Of a stretch of 20,630 bases of DNA, positions 1 to 8,509 are shown in pieces (positions within the stretch are counted from its first letter, which is position 1; each line of letters begins with the position of its first letter). The notes below the pieces were generated by a model. It was not told the DNA's origin and made no database searches. It worked only from the letters and a program-made list of their open reading frames with translations. Made by a program: the position numbers and the translations under genes. The stretch spans positions 1-20,630 of the forward strand of contig JBDRKQ010000118.1 in assembly GCA_043813895.1 (NCBI GenBank). Direction: 5' to 3'. The DNA is from CAZTAR01 sp043813895. GTDB lineage: Bacteria; Planctomycetota; Phycisphaerae; UBA1845; UTPLA1.

Positions 1-711
1 GTCATCGGTCGTGCCCAGGAAATTGACGAGCGGGTCCGTGCCGCTGTTGCCCGAGAGCGACCAGTACCCGCCGAGGCCGATCTCGTCGTCGGCACAGAGC
101 CAACCGGCGCCGTCATCCCACTTCGCGACCTGCCCTGCCACGCAAGCCTGGGGCAGCCGATAGAACGGATCAATCTCGAAAGTTCCCCCTTCCGGCATCG
201 GCAGGAGTTGGAGACCCGCGCCCGCTTCATAGGTCGTGTCATCGTCGACACCGTCCGCGAAGCCCGCCGGCACGTCATACAGCCCGGCCCACGGCGCGCC
301 GTCGCTGTAGACGGCGTACGGCGCCGGCGTCACCGACTGACGCGGTGAGAGCGTCACGGGCGTCCCCTCGCCCACGGTGACCGTGATTTCCAGCCAGCGC
401 GGCTGGCCGTTGAACGCGTCAGGCCCGAACTCGCCGCCGGCGTTCAGCAGGACGGTGAACAGACCGTTCACCATCGGGTGATCGTAAACGTACTGCGTCG
501 CGCCGATCTGCATACCCGGCTCGCCCTGCCCCGGGCCGTCCCACAGGCTGAACTCGAAGCTGCATGTGTCGGTGATGGGCAAGCCGTCCAGCTTGAGTTG
601 GCCCTGGTAGGTGACGCCGGGGCCGAGCTGGGCCTGTGCGACTGTGCAGCAACCGCCTGCTACGGCGAGTGCCGCCACGATTCTCCAACCTCGCGGAATT
701 CCTGCTTTCAT
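1..711 (-). CDS. Secreted protein of planctomycete type, 5' part (3' end outside window)
   Basis: The frame is open for 237 codons from an ATG at 711 to the left edge, so the C-terminus is missing. A perfect AGGAGG lies 6 bases before the ATG, which fixes the start. Residues 1-27 form a signal peptide: a basic start (MKAGIPRGWR), a hydrophobic stretch and an AQA cleavage site. The mature part begins with GVTYQGQLKLDGLP, and around residue 125 has the segment SPRQSVTPAPYAVYS. This layout (YQGxL near the N-terminus, then a 'PRQ..T.APYA' motif) is familiar from large exported planctomycete and myxobacterial proteins that often end in tail-fibre or endosialidase-chaperone-like domains; whether this one does cannot be seen. 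It is transcribed away from the sigma factor gene at 891. Function is unknown; export is well supported. Confidence 0.85.
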   Translation of the reverse strand, partial: MKAGIPRGWRIVAALAVAGGCCTVAQAQLGPGVTYQGQLKLDGLPITDTCSFEFSLWDGPGQGEPGMQIGATQYVYDHPMVNGLFTVLLNAGGEFGPDAFNGQPRWLEITVTVGEGTPVTLSPRQSVTPAPYAVYSDGAPWAGLYDVPAGFADGVDDDTTYEAGAGLQLLPMPEGGTFEIDPFYRLPQACVAGQVAKWDDGAGWLCADDEIGLGGYWSLSGNSGTDPLVNFLGTTDD

Positions 712-795
712 GACGATCCTCCTGCGTTGTGAGATGGCGCCGGGCACCCGGCTGCCCGCAGAATGAGGGCTGGCGCCGCGTTTGCCCGGCAAGTT

Positions 796-804
796 TGTTA
801 TAAT
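796..804 (+). promoter_or_regulatory. Extended -10 promoter candidate for the sigma factor gene
   Basis: The sequence TGTTATAAT carries a perfect TATAAT with the extended TG one base upstream. No good -35 box is present at 16-18 bp; a TTGCCC lies only 11 bp upstream, which is too close. It sits 87 bp before the GTG start of the sigma factor gene in an otherwise GC-rich stretch. It could serve transcription by the housekeeping sigma factor. Confidence 0.5.
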
Positions 805-890
805 GGCCTCCAGCGAATGTCTGGCCGTGTCCCATGGGAAAACGAGATTCCGGCTGGAACCCCGACAGAATTTCTTGAAGGGGGCCGAGC

Positions 891-1490
891 GTGAAGGGCT
901 TGACGGGCGGCTCGTCGGATGAGGTGACGCTGGGGCTGGCCCGTCTGCGCGACGGGGACGGCCGTGCCGCGGACTCCATCTTGCCCATCGTCTATGACGA
1001 ACTCCGCCGGTTGGCCAGTCGGTATCTGCGCCACCAACGCCCCGGGCACACGCTTCAGACCACGGCCCTGGTACACGAAGCTTATCTTCGGCTGGTTGAC
1101 CAGACCCAAGCTCGGGAAGGCGATCGCGTGCATTTTGTGGCCCTGGCGGCACGGGCCATGCGGTCGATTCTGGTGGACCACGCGCGAAGCCGGCGGACGG
1201 TCAAGCGCGGAGGGGCGCGGCGGCGCATTCCGCTGGACGACACGGTGGCGCTGTTTGAATCCCGCTCGGTCGATCTGCTGGCTCTGGACGAGGCCCTGGC
1301 CCGGTTGGCGGATGCGAATGAGCGACAGAGTCGGATCGTCGAGCTTCGATTCTTCGGTGGATTGACCACTGCGGAGACGGCGGACGTTTTGGGACTGTCG
1401 ACGCGCGCCGTGGAGCGGGATTGGCGCTACGCGCGCGTGACACTCCACCGTACGCTTTCTGCCAGCGACACCCGAAACGTCGACGGCTGA
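891..1490 (+). CDS. ECF-type RNA polymerase sigma factor (TIGR02999-like)
   Basis: 199 residues, GTG start, with a purine-rich AAGGGGG about 8 bases upstream. Region 2 spans roughly residues 25-90, including YDELRRLASRYLRHQRPGHT and the stretch TTALVHEAYLRLVDQ. Region 4 spans about 135-190, with RIVELRFFGGLTTAETADVLG followed by the recognition helix STRAVERDWRYAR. These motifs are characteristic of the ECF group that is strongly expanded in Planctomycetes and Acidobacteria and usually sits next to a Ser/Thr kinase. Here the kinase gene starts 83 bp downstream on the same strand, so co-transcription is likely. No anti-sigma factor gene is seen; in such pairs the kinase is thought to take part in control, which is inference here. 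Confidence 0.93.
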   Translation: MKGLTGGSSDEVTLGLARLRDGDGRAADSILPIVYDELRRLASRYLRHQRPGHTLQTTALVHEAYLRLVDQTQAREGDRVHFVALAARAMRSILVDHARSRRTVKRGGARRRIPLDDTVALFESRSVDLLALDEALARLADANERQSRIVELRFFGGLTTAETADVLGLSTRAVERDWRYARVTLHRTLSASDTRNVDG

Positions 1491-1573
1491 ATGCCGAGCG
1501 CCCAATCGGGGAGCACCGGCGTCTTGCCGGTGGTGCCGCCGGCATCGAACGTCGAAAGCTGAGAAATACAGCG

Positions 1574-4500
1574 ATGGAAGCCGAGAGTCGTGGCCAAAGC
1601 GCTGAAGAACTCTTCAAGGATGCCGTCGAACGCGAAGCGGCCGATCGAGCGGCGTTTCTGGATCGAGCCTGTATGGGTGACTCGGCCTTGCGGGCCGAAG
1701 TCGAGTCCCTGCTGGCAACGGATGGGGAATTAGGCTCATTCCTCGAGTCGCCGATCGAGTCGGTAGCGAGCGCGTTGGAAGACGCGACCGATGCGATGGT
1801 CGGGACGCGAATCGGGCACTATCGCATTCTGCGGATCATCGGCTCGGGCGGGATGGGCACTGTCTACGAGGCCGAGCAGGATCGGCCCAAACGCCGCGTG
1901 GCGCTCAAGCTGCTCAAAAGCGGTTTGGCGTCACGTTCGGCGATGCGCCGTTTCGTGCATGAGGCCGAGATCCTGGCTCGGCTGCGGCACCCGGGAATCG
2001 CCCAAGTCTACGAGGCCGGTTCGCACGGCGAGGGGGGGAAAACACCATACTTTGCGATGGAGTACATTCCCGGAGCGCAACCCATCACGACCTACGCGAG
2101 CGACCACCGCTTCTCGACTCGTCAGAAACTGGATATGTTTGTGGCGGTCTGCGAGGCCGTTCACCATGGGCACCAGCGCGGCGTGATCCACCGGGACCTG
2201 AAACCGGGCAATATCCTCGTGGACGAATCCGGCCAGCCGAAGGTGATCGACTTCGGCGTGGCTCGGTCGACCGATGCAGACATGACGATCGCCACACTCC
2301 GGACGGATGTTGGGCAGCTCGTCGGGACCTTGCGCTACATGAGTCCGGAGCAGTGCGAGGGCGACGCGAGCGAGCTCGACACGCGTTCGGATGTGTACGC
2401 CCTTGGCGTTGTGCTGTTCGAGTTGCTCACGGGGGAACTGCCGTACGATCTGACGACCACGTCACCGTTTGAAGTGCCCCGGGTGATCCGCGAGACGGCC
2501 CCGCGGCGGCTCTCATCAATCAACCGGTCGCTTCGCGGCGATCTCGAGACCATCGTGCTGATGGCCTTGGCGAAAGAACGTGATCGTCGCTATCAGTCGG
2601 CGTTGGAACTCGGGCAGGACATCCGCCGGTATATGGCGAACGAACCGATCGAGGCGAAGAGGGATCGGGCTTTGTATGTGCTGAAGAAGACCGTGATTCG
2701 GCACAAGGAGGCCGTCGCGGTGGCCGGCCTGATTGGAATCCTTCTCGCCGGATCCGCGATCGGATTCGGCCTGCTTTATCGACGTGCGGAACAGCAGCGT
2801 ACCGTGGCGGAAGATCGCACGGAGGATCTGCGCCGCGCGGCGTACTTCAACAGCATCACCGTTGCCGCGAAGGCTCTCGAGGACGAGGACACCGCGACGG
2901 CCGCTCGGTTTCTCGATCCGTGCTCCGCGGAACTGCGTGACTGGGAGTGGTACTACCTTCGCCGACTGTCGGACAACAGTCTCATGACGTTGCGGGGGCA
3001 CACGAATGAAGCAGCCCCCATTTTTTCGCCCGACGGGTCACTGATCGCCTCAGCCAGCCTCGATACAACAGTCAGACTGTGGGATCCCGTGAAAGGCGCG
3101 ATGCTGCGCGTATTCGCCAGCCCCGCAGACAGGTACGTTGATCGCGTCTCGTTTTCGCCGGACGGCCGCACCCTGGCATCGTGCGAACACGGCACCGTAC
3201 GACTCTGGGACGTGGCGACCGGCCGGCAGTTGCACGCCATCACCACGAATCTCGGCTGGACCTCGACCGCCTTGTCGCCGGACGGACGGTTACTGGCGTA
3301 TGGAGCCGACCGGACACTGATCAAGCTGTGGGATGTGGGCGCCGCGCGCGAGATCGCGACGTTGCGGGGGCACACCAGGCAGGCCACCGGCATCGCTTGG
3401 TCTCCCGATGGCAAGCGTCTTGCTTCATCGAGTCAGGACGCGACGATCAAGCTGTGGAATGTCGAGAGTGGGGATGAGATTCGGACACTGCGCGGGCACA
3501 CGTATTACGTTGGTCCCGTCGCGTTTTCCCCGGACGGTCTGACACTTGCGTCGTCCGGCAGGGCACCTGACAGCACGATCCGTTTCTGGGACACACAAAC
3601 TGGGCAGCCAATCCAGGTACGCGACTTCGGAACGAGAACGGTGGGTGACATTGCGTTCAGCCCGGAAGGCCAGCGTTTCGCGGCCTCCGTCGGACAATTG
3701 GTCAAAGTCTGGGACCTTCGGAACTGGCAAGAGGAAGCCGTTCGCACCGGCGTCCATTCCTATGCGCGGATAGACTTCGCATCGGACGGAAACCATATCG
3801 TCGGTGCGGGCATCAGCGGTGAGATCAAGATCTGGGATGGGAATCCGCTGGAAGAGCCACCCACGCTCCGGGGACACACGGATGAGGTGCGTGACGTCGT
3901 TGTGTCCGCCAACGGCCGACGGATCTACAGTGCATCCAGCGACCACACCATTCGCGTATGGGACGCCGGAACGCGGCGCGAGGTCGCAACGTGGTCCGCT
4001 CATCAGGAGACAGTGTGCACTCTCGCCGTGAGCCCCGATGGCTCGCGTCTCGCCTCCGGCGGCAGAGATCACATGCTGCGGATCTGGGATACCGCCGGGG
4101 GACAAGTCATCCATGAGATCAAGGCCTTCGAGGACTGGAACACGGGCGCTGTGGCGTTTTCGCCTGACGGACGAACGGTCGCGAGCGGAGGCCGGGAAGG
4201 CGTCATCAAGCTGTGGAGCACGGAAGCAGCAGAGCTGTTGCGGACCATGCCCGGGCGGCCGGAAAGCGTGGAGCACATCAAGTTTTCGCCGGATGGCAAG
4301 CGACTCCTTTCCTCCGGCATCGACGCATCCGTGTGGGTGTGGGACCTCGCCAGTGGGGATGCGCTGCTGGAGCTGGCAGGTCATACCGGGTCCCGGTGGG
4401 GCGTTGTGAACGCCGTATTCTCGCCCGATGGAGCGATCATCGCTACGGCTGACGGGTCGGAAACGGCGCGTGTCTGGCGTGCGGCCTCAGGAACGCTGTT

Positions 4501-4753
4501 ACATGAGTTGCCGGGGCACTATCGGTCGGTTCTCGGGCTGGCTTTCTCGCTGGACGGTCGCCGGCTGGCGACCGGCGACGCCGGCCATCTGGTTCGACTC
4601 TGGGACGTGGACACCGGCAAGCTCGTGCTGACACTCCGCGGACACGAGGGCACCGTGACCGCGATCGCCTTCTCGCCCGATGGCAACTGGTTTGTAACAG
4701 CAAGCAATGACGGCACTCTCCGCCTTTGGGACGCCAGTTATCCTGCCAATTGA
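1574..4753 (+). CDS. Membrane-anchored Ser/Thr protein kinase with 14 WD40 repeats
   Basis: The open frame extends upstream into the sigma factor gene, but homologues of this type begin shortly before the motif ELFKDAVEREAADRAAFLD, so the ATG at 1574 is chosen (1059 residues). The Shine-Dalgarno is weak. The PknB-type kinase domain spans about residues 80-350: glycine loop GSGGMG (90-95), Lys112, HRDLKPGN with HRD at 206-208, and DFG at 226-228, so it should be active. A single membrane segment follows at about 380-402. A linker with LRDWEWYYLRRL leads to WD40 repeats from about residue 470 to the end. I count 14 units, each with an SPDG-like turn and a closing [LF]WD, enough for two seven-bladed propellers. 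Topology would place the kinase in the cytoplasm and the propellers outside or in the periplasm, sensing or binding a ligand. It pairs with the upstream ECF sigma factor. Confidence 0.95.
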   Translation: MEAESRGQSAEELFKDAVEREAADRAAFLDRACMGDSALRAEVESLLATDGELGSFLESPIESVASALEDATDAMVGTRIGHYRILRIIGSGGMGTVYEAEQDRPKRRVALKLLKSGLASRSAMRRFVHEAEILARLRHPGIAQVYEAGSHGEGGKTPYFAMEYIPGAQPITTYASDHRFSTRQKLDMFVAVCEAVHHGHQRGVIHRDLKPGNILVDESGQPKVIDFGVARSTDADMTIATLRTDVGQLVGTLRYMSPEQCEGDASELDTRSDVYALGVVLFELLTGELPYDLTTTSPFEVPRVIRETAPRRLSSINRSLRGDLETIVLMALAKERDRRYQSALELGQDIRRYMANEPIEAKRDRALYVLKKTVIRHKEAVAVAGLIGILLAGSAIGFGLLYRRAEQQRTVAEDRTEDLRRAAYFNSITVAAKALEDEDTATAARFLDPCSAELRDWEWYYLRRLSDNSLMTLRGHTNEAAPIFSPDGSLIASASLDTTVRLWDPVKGAMLRVFASPADRYVDRVSFSPDGRTLASCEHGTVRLWDVATGRQLHAITTNLGWTSTALSPDGRLLAYGADRTLIKLWDVGAAREIATLRGHTRQATGIAWSPDGKRLASSSQDATIKLWNVESGDEIRTLRGHTYYVGPVAFSPDGLTLASSGRAPDSTIRFWDTQTGQPIQVRDFGTRTVGDIAFSPEGQRFAASVGQLVKVWDLRNWQEEAVRTGVHSYARIDFASDGNHIVGAGISGEIKIWDGNPLEEPPTLRGHTDEVRDVVVSANGRRIYSASSDHTIRVWDAGTRREVATWSAHQETVCTLAVSPDGSRLASGGRDHMLRIWDTAGGQVIHEIKAFEDWNTGAVAFSPDGRTVASGGREGVIKLWSTEAAELLRTMPGRPESVEHIKFSPDGKRLLSSGIDASVWVWDLASGDALLELAGHTGSRWGVVNAVFSPDGAIIATADGSETARVWRAASGTLLHELPGHYRSVLGLAFSLDGRRLATGDAGHLVRLWDVDTGKLVLTLRGHEGTVTAIAFSPDGNWFVTASNDGTLRLWDASYPAN

Positions 4754-5390
4754 CTTTTGACCAAGATCTCACCGTTCAATGACAGCAAATGCGAAACGCC
4801 CCGAGCATCCTCCGGTTTCGCGTCGTCAGGCGATTCTCATGCCTACCACCAACAGTCCGCCAGAGTGGCACCGGCGGACGACCTGTCCCTTCGATTTATT
4901 CCGTCCTCATTGTGCCATAAGGAGCTACGGCGATCGGCGTTCGGAGGCCCATGGTTAGTGGTCCCTCATCATTAACATAGCTCATTAACCCGCGTGCGAC
5001 CGCACGTTTGCACGCAATTATGTCCACGTGGCGAGGAGATCCTCCCTCGGGGGACCCGTTGCGCACCTCGCGCGGACCGATCCTGTGCCAAGGCAGCCTA
5101 CTCCTTCGCGTTTGGCGATTCACCTCCCAACCGCGCCCAGGCCATCATAGCAAGTGGAACAGGGCATTATGAGCAGTCGCGCACAGCGCAAGAATCGCTG
5201 GACCAGGCACACCGTGATACGCCCGCGAACGTTCCTCGCCTGCGATGCGTGCAGGACGTGCGTTTTTGTCGGAGGCAAGATGAGCGGCTGACGGCAGCAG
5301 AACGAGGCAATCTGGCGGCAGAACCGTGAGAGCGTGGGAGGGTACAGGTTGGTTCGGTGCCCACTCCGGACTACGCAGACCCTCTATCGT

Positions 5391-5417
5391 AGAGCTTTCG
5401 GCTTTGCCGAAAGCTCT
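5391..5417. repeat. Perfect inverted repeat, 12-bp stem, 3-base loop
   Basis: AGAGCTTTCGGC at 5391-5402 pairs with GCCGAAAGCTCT at 5406-5417 around a TTT loop. No T-run follows on either strand, so it is not a classic intrinsic terminator. It resembles short dispersed palindromes that end up between genes, and may protect or end the minus-strand transcript of the dockerin gene. Confidence 0.75.
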
Positions 5418-5450
5418 GTCGAAGGGTACGCTCAGAGCGGTTCGGGCACG

Positions 5451-5478
5451 CCGAGGCTCGCCGGGCGGCGAGCCTCGG
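5451..5478. repeat. Perfect inverted repeat, 12-bp stem, 4-base loop
   Basis: CCGAGGCTCGCC at 5451-5462 pairs with GGCGAGCCTCGG at 5467-5478 around a GGGC loop. It lies 32 bp downstream of the stop codon of the minus-strand dockerin gene and 33 bp from the other palindrome. Position suits a transcript end, but no U-tract is present. Confidence 0.75.
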
Positions 5479-5509
5479 ACAGGTGGAGACGGTCAATTCG
5501 GCGCACGGC

Positions 5510-6277
5510 CTACGGGAGACCCAGAACACACGTCACGAACTGTTGAATGTCGAGTGCATCAATGACCGCGTCCCGGTTCGTATCGCCGATGCAGACGTCG
5601 CCGAACTGCACGTCCATCTCCGTTCCTGTTTCCAGCAGCACGGTCGCCTCCTGAGGCTCCGTCCCTGTGCTGCAGACATTCAGCACATACGCGCCATCCG
5701 GGCTCTCCGGCGCCAGGATGGCGTCCCCCTCTTCGTCGGCAAAGGCACACCCGGCCTCGCACATCAGCCCGCCGAGTTCGCGGAGCTCCCAGCGCCATAC
5801 GCTGTCAGTAAAGAGAGTCTCCGGGGCGACGACCGGCGGAATGTTGATCTTGAGAATGCGAGAATTGAGCGTGAAGGCCAAGTCGTTCTGCTGACCGTCG
5901 CACGAATCAGGCGGCAGCACCCCCAACGGCGGCGCCTGCATGGCCGGACAATCCACGACCGGACGGTGTGCCGACCAGCGAAAATCCTCCACGCCGGCCG
6001 CAAGGCTCTCAAGATCGGGCTCCGAGATTTGCAGCCAGTATCGCACGCCGGCAATCGCGTTGAACGGTGCAGTCTCCGGCCACGGAGCCGATAGCTTGTA
6101 TATGCGATTGTCTTCGCAATCCGCGCCAGCGCGCCACACGAAGTCCGGAGTCAGGCACGTCCATGCGACCGGCGTGGATCCGGGTTGGCAACTGCCGTTG
6201 TCGGCGTAGATCGCGACGTAGAACGGGCGTGAACCCTGATCCCGATCGCTCAGCCAGCCGAGGGGGTGTCGACGATG
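5510..6277 (-). pseudogene. Secreted dockerin-type protein, 5'-truncated
   Basis: The frame is open from just after an in-frame TAG (6278-6280) to a TAG at 5510-5512, 255 codons, with no usable start and no signal peptide. The coding signal begins right at the left edge of the open frame: PFYVAIYADNGSCQPGS, then VRYWLQISEP, a pattern seen in exported planctomycete proteins with a beta-sandwich ending in 'YW.sI'. The C-terminus GDTNRDAVIDALDIQQFV is a dockerin-like EF-hand loop (D, N, D and final D in place), a known cell-surface or complex-binding tail in this phylum. The break coincides with the start of the recombinase gene on the other strand, so the 5' part was probably lost or displaced by an insertion. 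A GTG at 6139 could start a shorter product, but conserved sequence continues upstream of it. Confidence 0.75.
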
Positions 6278-6895
6278 CTAGCCTTCCGGCCCATCGAGTT
6301 GAAGGATCTAGTCGAGAAGTGGCTCGATCACCATGAGCAGGTGCGGCGGTCGTCCCTGGCAACGGTGCGCCGATACCGAACTGCGGTTGGGCATCTGGGA
6401 ACCTACGCGGCCAGTGCCCACGGCGGGCTTCGTACGGATCGATTCACTCAAGCCATGGCTGAGGAATTCGTGCGTTATCTCCGTACAACCAAGGTCCCGC
6501 CGAACGGGCATCCGAACACCCAGAAACGTCTGATGCGAAGCAAAGGAATCGTGTTCATCCTCGGGACGTGCCGAGCCTTGTTCAACTTTGCCCGTGAGCC
6601 CTCAACATTCGGGACCCGCTCTGTTGGACCCGCGCGCGTTCGCTCGCCTCCCGGCAAAAGGCCATTCGCCGGGCATACGAGATCGGAATCTGCGGCTCCC
6701 ACCGCTCGGACTCGGCCCTCCGCAGGGACGGCCACCGCCCGGATGCTAGGCAACGCCACCCGTCGCAAGTCCCTATGCGGCGACGCAGATGGAGTTTTCG
6801 GTAGGGACACCTGTGTTTCCGCCGCCGTTGGCGGCAGAATCGTCGTAGTATTGGCGCGGTTTCCAAGCATTCCGCCGTGGTCCCCGGGTCGCTGA
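6275..6895 (+). pseudogene. Tyrosine recombinase (integrase) N-terminal fragment
   Basis: ATG at 6275 has AGGGGG nine bases upstream; a GTG at 6266 is an alternative. Residues 1-105 look like the SAM-like core-binding domain of phage/Xer-type integrases: LKDLVEKWLDHH, SSLATVRRYRTAVGHLGTY, FVRYLRTTKV, QKRLMRSKGIVFILGTCRAL, then FNFARE. After about position 6597 the frame stays open to 6895 but the protein becomes low-complexity, rich in R, S, P and T, and no catalytic R...HxxR...Y motifs appear in any frame before the next gene. The catalytic domain is therefore missing, and DNA cutting is not expected. It probably marks a decayed mobile element inserted into the dockerin gene. Confidence 0.6.
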
Positions 6896-6932
6896 GCGAT
6901 GCTACCCAGGGTATGATGGTGCTCTCCTGATT
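6598..6932. other. Degenerate stretch behind the integrase fragment
   Basis: No gene is convincing here. It holds GCCGCC-GTT-GGCGGC (a 6-bp hairpin) and the inverted pair GTCCCTA (6769-6775) / TAGGGAC (6802-6808). On the minus strand a short frame (6773-6865) reads QYYDDSAANGGGNTG and NSICVAA before a TAG, which looks like part of an exported protein rather than random sequence. A TATGAT at 6912-6917 could be a -10 element for the following operon, but no matching -35 is visible. Confidence 0.4.
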
Positions 6933-6992
6933 GTGGAGACCGAGATGGCCGGTCCAGGCGTCACAACGGACCGGCACCAAAGAGGATGGACC

Positions 6993-8498
6993 ATGCAGAT
7001 CATCGGTGTTTCCAGGGGTAGCTTCTCAGGGGGGAAAAGCCTCGCGGAGAAGCTTGCCGCCAAGCTTGGCTACGACTGCCTGTCTCGTGAGGAACTGACC
7101 GACGCAGCGACTCAGGCGGGTATTCCGGTTGGCAAACTGGAGATGGCCATCATTCGTCTGAGGCCTTTGAGCGAGCAACTGGCCATCGAGAAGGAGCGCT
7201 ACACGGCGTTCGTGACTGCGACGCTCTGTGAGCGTGCTCTGAAGCAGAGCCTCGTCTACCACGGAAGGACGGGGCATCTTGTGCTGCCTGGCGTCACGCA
7301 TGTGCTGCGCGTGCGCGTGATCCAGGATCCGGAGCAGAGGATTGCTTCGATCATGGAACGGCTCAGGGTGAGTCGGCAGAAGGCCCAGCGATACAACGAA
7401 CAAGTGGACGAAGACCGGCGCCGGTGGGTGCGGACCCTGTACAACATCGATTGGCGAGATCCCATGCACTACGACATGGTGGTCAACCTGTCCCATCTCG
7501 GCGTGGACAACGCTTCGTCAGCGATGGTCGCCATTGCGCAACTCCCCGAGTTTCAAGTCACGCCGGTAACACGCCGGATGATCGAGGATCTGCTTTTGGC
7601 GTCGCGGTGTCGCCTGGCCATTGGCGCGGATCCGAAGACCCGGCCAATGAGCGTGCAGGTCAAAGCGGAACGCGGCCGGGTCTCGGTCACCTACCTCCCC
7701 CGACAAGCGCAGACGGCCCAATCCATCCCCGAGATTCTCAAGGCGGTCGACGGGGTGGAAGAGGTCCTCTGCACGATGGCCTCCACCAACATCCTGTGGG
7801 TCCAGGAACGTTACGATCCGGAGAGCCAGGCCCTGTCGGATTTGCTTGAAATCGCGAGCAAGTGGAACGCGGCCGTGGAAATGGTCCAACTGACTGAGGC
7901 CGAGGAAGGTCCGGCGGTGCCAGAGGCGGCGGCGGTCGAGACCCCAACGCCGGAGGTGGAGGAGCACGGCGGAATCCTGGATGACACCGCAGGTGAAGAG
8001 GAGGGGACTCAGGACGAGAGCCTCAAGCAAACGCGGGAGCGTCTGATCACGGCCGGCCATGCCGGCGGCTGCAGGGTCGTTTCCGGCGGACCAACGAAGT
8101 TGCTCGAGAGTATGGACCGGACGGCCCCATATAGCTTGGTGGTGGTGGGGGACGTCTTCCTGTCGAAGATGGAGTCGGTCCGCAAGCGGCTGTCCAGCGA
8201 GTTGGTGGGTTATCTTTCTGACTCCCTGCGAGTGCCGGTCATCGAGGCGAACGAGCTGAAGACGCAGTTTCTCTTTGGCCCGGCGCAATGGCTGAGGCTG
8301 TTCGTGTTTGGGGGCATCGCCGCACTGTTGATAATGTTGATTCTGACCCATCAAGAGGCGCTTCTTGCCTTCACCACCCGAGAAGGAACAGGCAATAGGA
8401 TTCTCAGCACCGCGGTCATTCTGGCGTTCGTCCCTGTTTTCGCGTTCTTGTATGGCGGCTTCACGCGCTGTCTTCTCAGGCTCTTCAAGTTCGAGTAA
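6993..8498 (+). CDS. Cytidylate-kinase-like membrane protein (CMK-like + BON-like + stress-protein-like segment)
   Basis: The ATG at 6993 follows AGAGGA with good spacing and begins directly with the nucleotide-binding strand MQIIGVSRG; 501 residues. Residues 1-200 match the cytidylate kinase-like family (PF13189 type): loop SRGSFSGGKS (7-16) with Lys15, then REELTDAATQAGI and YHGRTGHLVLPGV. Residues about 205-320 resemble BON-like modules (VSVTYLPRQAQ, IPEILKAVDGVEEVLC). An acidic linker (about 315-360) leads to a segment, YSLVVVGDVFLSKMESVRKR to LRVPVIEA, that resembles the end of a universal stress protein. Two membrane segments (about 434-453 and 469-488) close the protein. It is the first gene of a six-gene run, 11 bp before the TauE-like gene. 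True nucleotide kinase activity is doubtful; a signalling role is more likely, by inference. Confidence 0.85.
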   Translation: MQIIGVSRGSFSGGKSLAEKLAAKLGYDCLSREELTDAATQAGIPVGKLEMAIIRLRPLSEQLAIEKERYTAFVTATLCERALKQSLVYHGRTGHLVLPGVTHVLRVRVIQDPEQRIASIMERLRVSRQKAQRYNEQVDEDRRRWVRTLYNIDWRDPMHYDMVVNLSHLGVDNASSAMVAIAQLPEFQVTPVTRRMIEDLLLASRCRLAIGADPKTRPMSVQVKAERGRVSVTYLPRQAQTAQSIPEILKAVDGVEEVLCTMASTNILWVQERYDPESQALSDLLEIASKWNAAVEMVQLTEAEEGPAVPEAAAVETPTPEVEEHGGILDDTAGEEEGTQDESLKQTRERLITAGHAGGCRVVSGGPTKLLESMDRTAPYSLVVVGDVFLSKMESVRKRLSSELVGYLSDSLRVPVIEANELKTQFLFGPAQWLRLFVFGGIAALLIMLILTHQEALLAFTTREGTGNRILSTAVILAFVPVFAFLYGGFTRCLLRLFKFE

Positions 8499-8509
8499 AG
8501 AGACGTCCT

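Larger units (their letters stand above)
4754..5509. other. Intergenic region with hairpins, no convincing gene
   Basis: This stretch of about 750 bp separates the kinase from the truncated dockerin gene. No frame looks protein-like. It holds a direct repeat TCATTAAC at 4969-4976 and 4982-4989 in a locally AT-rich patch, and two strong inverted repeats near its right end, listed separately. A 40-codon frame at 5169-5291 was considered and rejected. Confidence 0.6.

Noticed and set aside
782..804. TTGCCC and TATAAT as a normal -35/-10 pair
   Set aside because: The spacer is only 11 bp; kept only as an extended -10 element.
1421..1573. N-terminal extension of the kinase frame into the sigma factor gene
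   Set aside because: It overlaps the well-supported sigma factor C-terminus, is rich in Arg/Pro, and the family start fits the ATG at 1574.
3425..4384. Long antisense frame opposite the WD40 repeats (319 codons)
   Set aside because: It mirrors the codon pattern of the strong WD40 coding frame and shows no domain.
4969..4989. Direct repeat TCATTAAC, 13 bp apart
   Set aside because: Only two short copies with no neighbouring promoter or gene start; not enough for a regulatory call.
5169..5291. 40-codon frame MSSRAQRKNRW... with three cysteines (CDACRTC)
   Set aside because: Weak ribosome site (AGGG at 4 bases), no recognisable domain, and it lies in a gene-poor region; chance is likely.
6009..6362. 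Minus-strand frame of 117 codons across the dockerin/integrase junction
   Set aside because: Arg-rich shadow; the frame that matches exported proteins is the one ending at 5510.
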